Source: a bacterium
GTDB taxonomy: Bacteria > Krumholzibacteriota > Krumholzibacteriia > LZORAL124-64-63
Assembly: GCA_018652925.1 (NCBI GenBank)
Contig: JABIBH010000283.1
Span: forward strand, 1-9,041
DNA length: 9,041 nucleotides
Reading direction: 5' to 3'
Part shown: piece by piece, positions 1-5,820 of the stretch
How positions within the stretch are numbered: the first letter of the stretch is position 1
Layout: every line of letters begins with the position of its first letter
The notes under the pieces: model-generated
What the model saw: the letters and a program-made list of their open reading frames with translations, nothing else
Databases searched by the model: none
What the model was told of the DNA's origin: nothing
Translations under genes and position numbers: made by a program

Positions 1-114
1 GAGTCAGGATATGAAATGACCTACCAGCAACATCAATTCCTGTTTGGAGTTCTGGTGCAACTTGATGCTGGTGAATCAGTTGATTTCAAGATTGATTTTG
101 CCATCAACAACTAG
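1..114 (+). CDS. Possible C-terminal fragment of a convergent gene, 5' end outside window
   Basis: Frame 1 of the plus strand is open from the first base to a TAG at 112-114 and encodes 37 residues ending in DFKIDFAINN. Its alternating hydrophobic and polar residues would suit beta strands. It has no start codon of its own that looks real, so if genuine it is the tail of a gene entering from the left. It overlaps the 3' end of the minus-strand amidohydrolase gene by 39 bases, which is long for a convergent pair. The other strand has no startable frame across 1-75, so this is the only coding candidate for that stretch. The family is not recognised. The fragment is short enough to be chance. 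Confidence 0.35.
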   Translation, partial: ESGYEMTYQQHQFLFGVLVQLDAGESVDFKIDFAINN

Positions 115-1632
115 ACCAACAGGCTTTGCGCTTAGCCATAACCCGTGATTTGCGCGCGGGTCTTTATCCAATAGCGTTGCGTCAAACTTGTAACCCTTTG
201 CAATTTTTCCAAGAGTAGCTTCACGCCCAACTGCATATGCAGCACCTGAACTAAACGCTGCAATTGCTTCTGCATCGGTTAAGCATTGTTCAGAGTACCA
301 ACCATTTTCTGGCCATCCGGTTTTATCTTTTCTGGTAACTGCAGCATAGATTCCAGGCAATGGATCGTAATCTTCAATCGGTGAGTCAGATCCAAATGCC
401 AGAGGAATATTATTATCCAGCATTGTACGCCAGGCATAAGCACCTTTGACTCGCTCTGCACCGAGCCGTTCTTCTGCCCAGTACATATCGCTGGTACAGT
501 GAGTTGGCTGCATTGAGGCAATAACTTCATTTTCAACATATAGCTCAAAATCATCAGGATGAACAACTTGTGAATGTTCAATACGGCATCGACGATACCC
601 CTTCACACAATTCAAGGTATTGCGTACTCCCCTGTCGCCAATAGCATGAACAGCAACTTGCAACCCCATTTTCTCAGCCATCCTGAAACGCTTCTCCATC
701 AACACAGGGTCAGTCAAAACCAATCCATTCTGATGCTGATCATCACTGTAATTTTCAAGCAGTGCTGCGCCCCTGCTACCAAGTGCGCCGTCTGCGTAAA
801 GTTTAAATCCTTGAATAGTTAACAACCCTGTCGATTCGAAATCGTTGGCAACTTTCCAGCACTCATCTTCGCTTCCTTCAAAATAGACAAACAGTCTTAT
901 GGGCAGCTCATCCTTTTTTGCCATATCGGTTGCAACTCTTACACTGGCAAGTGACATCCCCATATTGTGAACTGCAACCAGCCCGGCATCGGCACAAGCC
1001 TGCAGTCCGGTTTTAATGTGTCTCTTTCTTTCTGCATCAGTTCGTTCAGGTAAAAAATCAGAAACAAGATCCAGAGCGTTATCAATCAACACACCTGTTG
1101 GATTGCCATTTCCATCTCTTAGAATTCTGCCACCATCTGGGTCAACTATCTCTGAAGTTATACCTACGAGTTCCAGCATTGCATGATTAAGCCAGGCTGC
1201 ATGGCCATCCACTCGTCGCAAATAGACTGGTCTGTCAATACTATCCATTAATTCTGCAGTGGGAAATTGCTGCACATCCCAATCATTCTGATCCCAGCCA
1301 CGACCTGTAATTATTGAAACTTCCGGATGTTGCTTTGCAAATGCGATCGCTTTTTTCACAACTTCATCTGCAGTCTTTTCACCATGTAGAGAAAGCTGCT
1401 CAGCAAGCATGCCTATGCCCTCAACATGTAAGTGCGCATCATGAAGCCCAGGCAAAGCAATTTCACCAGGTAATTCTATGATCTTATAATCTGTTTCCGG
1501 TATTTCGGAATATGTCTCAACTACAACCCCGTTCTGGTCAACTGCAATTGCGGCAGCCTCTGGCATTTCAGGATTGTTGGTAATAAAAACTGGGCCTGTG
1601 TAAATAATGAGAGCAGCTACAACGGACAACAT
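76..1632 (-). CDS. Amidohydrolase family 3 (YtcJ-type) metal-dependent hydrolase
   Basis: A 518-residue amidohydrolase-superfamily protein of the YtcJ/amidohydrolase-3 branch, expected to hydrolyse an amide or related C-N bond with a metal centre in a TIM barrel; the substrate cannot be told. Visible motifs are the metal-binding HDAHLH (H67, H69), GWDQNDW (112-118), VDGHAAW (H144), GFKLYADGALGSRG (276-288), HAIGDR (H329), IEHSQ (H353) and GSDSP (D416). All expected active-site blocks are present. The stretch between HAIGDR and IEHSQ seems about ten residues shorter than usual. Only about seven residues precede the usual family start, so despite the hydrophobic beginning I infer a cytoplasmic protein. 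The ATG shares one base with the stop of the NosD-like gene and has AAAAGGAG four bases upstream, so the two are very likely co-transcribed and translationally coupled. The family is clear; the specific role is not. Confidence 0.9.
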   Translation of the reverse strand: MLSVVAALIIYTGPVFITNNPEMPEAAAIAVDQNGVVVETYSEIPETDYKIIELPGEIALPGLHDAHLHVEGIGMLAEQLSLHGEKTADEVVKKAIAFAKQHPEVSIITGRGWDQNDWDVQQFPTAELMDSIDRPVYLRRVDGHAAWLNHAMLELVGITSEIVDPDGGRILRDGNGNPTGVLIDNALDLVSDFLPERTDAERKRHIKTGLQACADAGLVAVHNMGMSLASVRVATDMAKKDELPIRLFVYFEGSEDECWKVANDFESTGLLTIQGFKLYADGALGSRGAALLENYSDDQHQNGLVLTDPVLMEKRFRMAEKMGLQVAVHAIGDRGVRNTLNCVKGYRRCRIEHSQVVHPDDFELYVENEVIASMQPTHCTSDMYWAEERLGAERVKGAYAWRTMLDNNIPLAFGSDSPIEDYDPLPGIYAAVTRKDKTGWPENGWYSEQCLTDAEAIAAFSSGAAYAVGREATLGKIAKGYKFDATLLDKDPRANHGLWLSAKPVGLVVDGKINLEIN

Positions 1633-2846
1633 TATTCTCCTTTTGCAGGAATAAGTGGTGTTGGATCGTTCAGGATCAGATCTGGCTGAGAATATGGTAA
1701 CAATCGTTCAACGAAATCAATCAGACCCATAACCAGCGAACCTCTAAAAAACTTGGCCATCGGTTTATCCATCCAGATTCTGTCCGAATAGATAAATTTG
1801 GAGTACGGAGTATCTCCATATCCATCTCCATCAAGATCAAAGCCTGCGTAATCTGACCAATAATTTCCACTCCAGTTGTTGCTCAAAGCACTGGTTGGAC
1901 CTGTCACTGCAATATCGGTAAAATTATTGGTGAACCGATTACCACTTATCTGGTGACCACCCTTTTCACCGTAGAAGTACATTGCAACGTCGTTATAGGC
2001 AAAAATATTATCTTTAATGTACAACACGTTTTCAGGAAACAGCGGACTGTTGGCAGTCATCCCAATTGCGCAATCCAGAATTTCGTTGGCCTCGATAACA
2101 GTTTGTGAACTACTTTTTACTGCAATCCCTGAACCAACCAGATGGTTCTGATGTTCAATCCGATTGTGATGAATATATAATGAATCAGAATATATTCCGA
2201 TAATCCCATGCTCATTATTGGACATATGATTGCCAGCAACTTCAACACCATGCGAAAATATCAGCTCCAGCCCCATCCTGCTATTTTGAATACTATTGTC
2301 ACATATAAAATTATTTGGGGAATTTGTAAGAATCATATCTCGTACACAATACAACTTATTATTTTCAACCCTGTTACCCATACTGTACCAAAGTCTGATC
2401 CCATCGCCCCGTAATGTTGGTTGTACAGGTCTCGAAGAAATTGTATTATTGCGAACTATGTTATCGTTGCCCTGGAAGATATGAACACCAAATAAAACAT
2501 TATCGATTACACAGTTTTCAAAAACTACATTATTACCATTTATCAGGACCCCAGCATCAACTTTATCATGAGAATTACCTGAATTTGTAATGTGCAGATT
2601 ACGGACAATAACACTATCAGCATTGATTGATAGAACAGTCCCCTTGCCGTTGCCATCAAGAGTTACTTCGTTAAGTCCATCAACAATTATAGGTTTGTTT
2701 ATCTGCAGATTGCCTTCAAATGTGCCTGGAATAAGATTCAAAGTTTGGCCGGGACCTGTGAGGTCTACAAACAGTTGCAATGGAGAACCTGCAAACAGTG
2801 GCATTGAAGTTAAGGTCATTATTGTAAAGATTAGCAGCCGTAAAAT
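1632..2846 (-). CDS. nosD: NosD-family periplasmic right-handed beta-helix protein
   Basis: A 404-residue protein if translation begins at ATT 2846-2844. It has a Sec signal peptide, then a repetitive Asn/Ile/Gly-rich right-handed parallel beta-helix (CASH/NosD type), and ends in a highly NosD-like block: GNYWSDYAGFDLDGDGYGDT, then DRIWMDKPMAKFFRGS, a DFVERLLPYSQPD segment and a DPTP tail. GDGIRLWYS in the middle is also a NosD hallmark. In known nos clusters NosD acts in the periplasm with the NosF/NosY ABC transporter in maturing the copper sites of nitrous oxide reductase. Here no nosF, nosY, nosL or nosZ is adjacent: the next gene in the unit is an amidohydrolase and the upstream neighbour is a divergent cytochrome. 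The first ATG (2819) would cut the signal peptide in half and lacks a ribosome site. Family confidence is high; a role in N2O reductase maturation is inference from family only. Confidence 0.88.
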   Translation of the reverse strand: MLRLLIFTIMTLTSMPLFAGSPLQLFVDLTGPGQTLNLIPGTFEGNLQINKPIIVDGLNEVTLDGNGKGTVLSINADSVIVRNLHITNSGNSHDKVDAGVLINGNNVVFENCVIDNVLFGVHIFQGNDNIVRNNTISSRPVQPTLRGDGIRLWYSMGNRVENNKLYCVRDMILTNSPNNFICDNSIQNSRMGLELIFSHGVEVAGNHMSNNEHGIIGIYSDSLYIHHNRIEHQNHLVGSGIAVKSSSQTVIEANEILDCAIGMTANSPLFPENVLYIKDNIFAYNDVAMYFYGEKGGHQISGNRFTNNFTDIAVTGPTSALSNNWSGNYWSDYAGFDLDGDGYGDTPYSKFIYSDRIWMDKPMAKFFRGSLVMGLIDFVERLLPYSQPDLILNDPTPLIPAKGE

Positions 2847-2853
2847 TATTCAG

Positions 2854-2857
2854 CTCC
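2854..2857 (-). promoter_or_regulatory. Ribosome-binding site favouring an ATT start for the NosD gene
   Basis: GGAG on the minus strand lies seven bases before ATT (2846-2844). A start there gives MLRLLIFTIMTLTSMPLFA: a positive n-region, hydrophobic core and Ala-ended cleavage region. The frame is closed by TGA at 2852-2850, so no conventional start lies further upstream. The ATG at 2819 has no Shine-Dalgarno-like sequence at proper spacing. Confidence 0.6.
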
Positions 2858-2885
2858 ATTCTGGTCAATCTAACAACGGTTTTCC

Positions 2886-2891
2886 ATTATA
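2886..2891 (-). promoter_or_regulatory. Candidate -10 box for the NosD-amidohydrolase unit
   Basis: A perfect TATAAT on the minus strand lies in the divergent region, about 40 bases before the proposed ATT start. No good -35 is found at 16-18 bases: the nearest TTG-like elements sit at 14 bases or overlap the box. The promoter may therefore need an activator, or the match may be chance in an AT-rich region. No convincing sigma-70 or sigma-54 promoter was found on the plus strand for the divergent cytochrome, and no TTGATnnnnATCAA (FNR) box was seen. Confidence 0.3.
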
Positions 2892-3062
2892 ATGACAATA
2901 AGGCTATACAAAATAATACTCCAGTAAGAAAATTTACTCCAATTTTCAGAAATTAGAAGGTCACAAGGAATGTAATCTCTTGTTCTGTGGCAAGTTAGAA
3001 ATACGGGGATAAATATTACTATCTATTTTCCCAATTTACCGATATCCTGCTTTTCTACTATG

Positions 3063-3077
3063 CTTTATGTGATAAAG
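3063..3077. promoter_or_regulatory. Perfect inverted repeat CTTTAT-GTG-ATAAAG before the cytochrome gene
   Basis: Two six-base arms separated by three bases form a perfect palindrome ending three bases before the cytochrome ribosome site (AAAGG, 3081-3085) and 16 bases before its ATG. The position suits a repressor operator or a small 5' UTR hairpin affecting translation. The core TTATGTGATAA is loosely reminiscent of CRP/FNR-type sites but matches neither consensus well. No regulator is assigned. Confidence 0.3.
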
Positions 3078-3093
3078 ACGAAAGGTAATTTCC

Positions 3094-4569
3094 ATGCCCG
3101 AATTGATCCCCAGATTTCATGATTGGTTTAAAAAGCAACTTCCCTATTTCTGGCACAACTGGATTTGTGCAACAGGTAGCATAATAATTGTTGCTACAAT
3201 AATTATTCTGTTTTTCTTCCTTTTGCTCTTTGTCTATAATGTAATACTGGGTCGGCATATAAGTTCCTACGTCCAATTGGTTTCTTTCTTGATTATGCCT
3301 TCGTTCTTGGTACTCGGAATCATAACCGTATTTATTGGAAATATTATCCATCGCAGACGACTCCGCAAAGGTCAAGAGATTAAGAGTGCACCAGAACTCG
3401 GTGGCCAAATCCTGCTGAAAAAAGCATTGCTAATCGGTTTTGTTTCATTTATCAGCATCCTGGCATTAGGAACATTCAGTTATGAAGCATATCACTTCAC
3501 CGATTCCAATAATTTTTGCTCAACAGTATGCCACACTGTGATGGCACCAGAGGCTACATCATACAGCAACTCACCACATTCAAATGTTAATTGTGTAAAA
3601 TGCCATATTGGACCAGGTGCATCATGGTTTGTCAGAGCAAAGCTATCCGGGTTACGGCAAGTTTATGGAGTTATGACTGACTCGTACAGCAAACCAATCG
3701 AGTCACCTGTTCAAAATCTTCGCCCAGCACGTGACACATGTGAAGTATGCCATAAACCGGATAAATTCCATGGTTCACGAATGGTTGTTCGCAAACACTT
3801 TGAGTATAACCAAGAAAATACTGAAACAATAACTGCCAATATCATCTACATTGGAGGGCCTTCAGAAAGTGGTCAGGCCTCATCTGGAGTTCACTGGCAT
3901 GTCGACCCTGGAAACGAAGTTCGATATCGATTCACTGATGTAAAGAGACAAAACATTGTAGAAGTGGTTCAAAAAACCCCTGAAGGCGAGATTCGATATA
4001 TTAAAGATGGTTTCGAAGGATCTGATGATGATGGTGAATGGCGTGTTATGGACTGCCTCGATTGCCATAACAGGCCAACTCATATTTATGAATTACCTGA
4101 AAAAGCTGTAGATAAGTCAATGGCCTCTGGAAAGCTTGACTCAAGCATCCCATGGCTTGCAAAGGAAAGCCTGCGAACTCTTCTCGAAACTGTGCCATCA
4201 GAAAACACTGAAGAGCTTATCAAAGATAAATTGATTGCAATCTACACTGATGATCATCCTGATGATTTACAAGCCATGGTTGATGACCTCGATGCGATAG
4301 CTATAGAGTTGACTGACATTCTGGAAAGAAACGTTTTTCCCGCAATGAACATCGAATGGGGCACATACAAATCCAACCTTTCCCACTTTGATGGAGATGA
4401 TGAGTTGGGAACTGGAGGCTGCTTCCGCTGCCATGACGATGAGCATGAGTCTGAAGACGGACATTACATCGACCAGGATTGTGATAAGTGTCACAATTTG
4501 ATGGCTTACCAAGAAGAGAATTGGGAAGGTTTTGGTGGAATCGATATTGAAAGTTTCCTGAGAAATTAG
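3094..4569 (+). CDS. NapC/NirT-type membrane-anchored hexahaem c-type cytochrome
   Basis: A 491-residue cytochrome, probably a quinol dehydrogenase passing electrons from the membrane quinone pool to periplasmic acceptors. Three hydrophobic segments lie at about residues 25-52, 58-85 and 108-130, with a basic RRRLRK loop after the second. Haem motifs follow: CSTVCH (142-147, a CX3CH form), CVKCH (167-171), CEVCH (216-220), CLDCH (321-325), CFRCH (443-447) and CDKCH (463-467). The block CHTVMAPE, then CHIGPGASWFVRAKLSGLRQ, then NLRPARDTCEVCH is typical of the NapC/NirT quinol-oxidising branch. Classical NapC has one membrane helix and four haems, so this protein is much larger; its layout recalls Geobacter ImcH-type inner-membrane cytochromes, an analogy from memory. 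An acidic linker (about 386-402) separates haem 4 from the last two. The ATG has AAAGG eight bases upstream. It is divergent from the NosD gene. Confidence 0.9.
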   Translation: MPELIPRFHDWFKKQLPYFWHNWICATGSIIIVATIIILFFFLLLFVYNVILGRHISSYVQLVSFLIMPSFLVLGIITVFIGNIIHRRRLRKGQEIKSAPELGGQILLKKALLIGFVSFISILALGTFSYEAYHFTDSNNFCSTVCHTVMAPEATSYSNSPHSNVNCVKCHIGPGASWFVRAKLSGLRQVYGVMTDSYSKPIESPVQNLRPARDTCEVCHKPDKFHGSRMVVRKHFEYNQENTETITANIIYIGGPSESGQASSGVHWHVDPGNEVRYRFTDVKRQNIVEVVQKTPEGEIRYIKDGFEGSDDDGEWRVMDCLDCHNRPTHIYELPEKAVDKSMASGKLDSSIPWLAKESLRTLLETVPSENTEELIKDKLIAIYTDDHPDDLQAMVDDLDAIAIELTDILERNVFPAMNIEWGTYKSNLSHFDGDDELGTGGCFRCHDDEHESEDGHYIDQDCDKCHNLMAYQEENWEGFGGIDIESFLRN

Positions 4570-4605
4570 TTTCAATAGTGAACTGAAATCTGAAAACAAA
4601 TTCCT

Positions 4606-4628
4606 GTTGACTATATCCTAGTATTATG
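4606..4628 (+). promoter_or_regulatory. Possible Rrf2/IscR-like box or -35 region before the small membrane protein gene
   Basis: GTTGACTATATCCTAGTATTAT contains a good -35-like TTGACT (4607-4612). It loosely follows the TTGACTA-AT-CTAG-AT pattern of Rrf2-family (IscR-type) operators, with about one extra base between half-sites. TATTAT at 4622-4627 is only nine bases from TTGACT, too close to be its -10. This is a weak pattern match and no regulator gene is visible. Confidence 0.2.
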
Positions 4629-4649
4629 GTAGGTGTTTTCCATGTAAGA

Positions 4650-4666
4650 GGTCTTTCACCCAGACC
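4650..4666 (+). promoter_or_regulatory. Leader hairpin immediately before the small ORF ribosome site
   Basis: GGTCT (4650-4654) pairs perfectly with AGACC (4662-4666) around a seven-base loop. AAAGG (4667-4671) follows directly, and the ATG is at 4684. An alternative GGTG/CACC pairing (4632-4635 with 4657-4660) would compete with it. No T-run follows, so it is not a terminator for the cytochrome gene. Its closeness to the ribosome site suggests, but does not prove, translational control. Confidence 0.3.
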
Positions 4667-4683
4667 AAAGGTTAGAGTGCTCT

Positions 4684-4824
4684 ATGACTGATAACAAAAA
4701 TTTTCCCACCAGTAAACCGCTTTGTTTTAAAGATCAATACTTGAGAATCCTAATGTGGATAGCATTGTTGGCAGGTTTCCTATTGCTTTTTGTAGGATTA
4801 CCCCTTGCAGTTCTTTTGGGCTGA
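4684..4824 (+). CDS. Small single-span membrane protein, 46 residues
   Basis: ATG at 4684 opens a 46-codon frame ending in TGA. A polar, Lys-containing N-terminal half (residues 1-21) with one Cys at 14 is followed by one long hydrophobic helix (about 22-45, including WIALLAGFLLLFVGLPLAVL) and a final Gly. The pattern suits an inner-membrane protein with its N-terminus in the cytoplasm. AAAGG lies at 4667-4671 and a closer AGAG at 4674-4677. It follows the hexahaem cytochrome gene by 114 bases on the same strand and could be co-transcribed or driven from its own leader. I do not recognise a family. Small membrane proteins near respiratory cytochromes are often assembly factors or small subunits, but that is only a contextual guess. 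Confidence 0.55.
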   Translation: MTDNKNFPTSKPLCFKDQYLRILMWIALLAGFLLLFVGLPLAVLLG

Positions 4825-4873
4825 TCCAAGAACAATATGATTCAAATCTTCTGAACGACCTCAGTGGTGCTTT

Positions 4874-5815
4874 TTAGTCGTCAAACCGCTTTGTATATAT
4901 GTGACAATAAGGTTCTGTTCCCTTGCGTTGATAATAATCCTGATGATAATCCTCAGCGGGCCAGAACTTTTCTAAGACAATCAACTCCGTTGCTATATCC
5001 AAACCTTTTTTCCGCAATATTTTAATCAATTTTTCAGCAACCAGTTTTTCATTCTCATCTGTATAGAATATGGCTGACAAGTACTGCTGCCCGATATCAG
5101 GCCCTTGCCCATTTGCCTGAGTTGGGTCATGGATTTCAAAGTGAAGCCGGGCAAGTTCTTCAAAAGTTATCTTCGATGAATCATAAGTCACTTCAACTAC
5201 TTCAAGGTGACCACTTTGGCCAGTGCAGACCTGCTCATAAGTAGGATTTTCTACAGTACCACCCATGTATCCGGAAACTACAGACTCGACGCCACTTTGT
5301 TTTTGGAACAGATGCTCAACGCCCCAAAAACAGCCTCCTGCAAAATATGCTTTTCTTGTAGTCGTAAAAACGAGCGAAATGGAGTTCACGCAGTGTCTGG
5401 TATTTTTATCTGTAAACTGTTCACCTACAAATACATGTCCAAGATGAGCATCGCATTTGGCACAAAGTATCTCGGTGCGTCTGCCATCGGCATCAGGTTT
5501 TTGTATTACGGCACCTGCAATTTCATCATCAAAACTTGGCCAGCCACAACCCGATTTGAATTTGTCCTCTGAATTGTACAATGCACTGTCACACTGTCTG
5601 CATCGATAAGTCCCGGATTCATAAAAGTTATCATATTCGCCGCTGAACGGTTGTTCTGTTCCTTTATGAATGATAATTTGCTTTTCTTCTGTGGTCAGTT
5701 TCTTGAACATTGCATCCTCCGATTGAGCACTAACAATAGTGCTCAACATCACAATTAAAGACAATATGGTTCTGGAATTAAACATAGTGGATAAATTACG
5801 AATAAAAAAATTCAT
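4874..5815 (-). CDS. msrBA: Exported bifunctional methionine sulfoxide reductase, MsrB-MsrA fusion
   Basis: Reduces R- and S-methionine sulfoxide in oxidised proteins; the signal peptide implies the envelope. Numbering from ATG 5815 (313 residues): an N-terminal hydrophobic signal ending near IVSAQS (about 30); an MsrB domain (about 36-152) with zinc ligands CRQC (72, 75) and CAKC (118, 121), SGCGWPSF with a candidate resolving Cys, and the catalytic Cys in RHCVNS (142); then an MsrA domain (about 155-313) with GGCFWG (catalytic Cys 162), GYMGG, GHLEVVEV and a C-terminal YCHIY Cys that may recycle it. Both sites look intact. The start is uncertain: ATG 5785 gives a shorter, equally good signal peptide, while TTG 5842 has no ribosome site and would overlap the upstream gene. 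The gene begins five bases after the asparagine-synthase-like stop, so co-transcription is likely. MsrB-first order is less common than MsrA-first. Confidence 0.92.
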   Translation of the reverse strand: MNFFIRNLSTMFNSRTILSLIVMLSTIVSAQSEDAMFKKLTTEEKQIIIHKGTEQPFSGEYDNFYESGTYRCRQCDSALYNSEDKFKSGCGWPSFDDEIAGAVIQKPDADGRRTEILCAKCDAHLGHVFVGEQFTDKNTRHCVNSISLVFTTTRKAYFAGGCFWGVEHLFQKQSGVESVVSGYMGGTVENPTYEQVCTGQSGHLEVVEVTYDSSKITFEELARLHFEIHDPTQANGQGPDIGQQYLSAIFYTDENEKLVAEKLIKILRKKGLDIATELIVLEKFWPAEDYHQDYYQRKGTEPYCHIYTKRFDD

Positions 5816-5820
5816 CGCAA

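Noticed and set aside
2208..2892. Plus-strand open frames of 62-100 codons opposite the NosD gene
   Set aside because: They lie wholly or largely antisense to a clear NosD-family gene, have low-complexity shadow-like translations and no ribosome sites.
4568..4590. Terminator after the cytochrome gene
   Set aside because: AGTTTCA can pair with TGAACT only with a bulge, and no T-run follows.
3880..4599. Minus-strand open frames opposite the cytochrome gene
   Set aside because: They are antisense to a strongly supported multihaem cytochrome and show no recognisable domain.
4855..4881. Terminator between the small ORF and msrBA
   Set aside because: A three-base stem (ACC/GGT) before a T-run and a five-base outer pairing (ACGAC/GTCGT) are too weak to call a rho-independent terminator.
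4714..4894. Direct repeat AAACCGCTTTGT at 4714-4725 and 4883-4894
   Set aside because: By a rough count, one or more 12-base repeats are expected by chance in 9 kb; one copy is in the small ORF and the other in the end of msrBA, with no structure around them.
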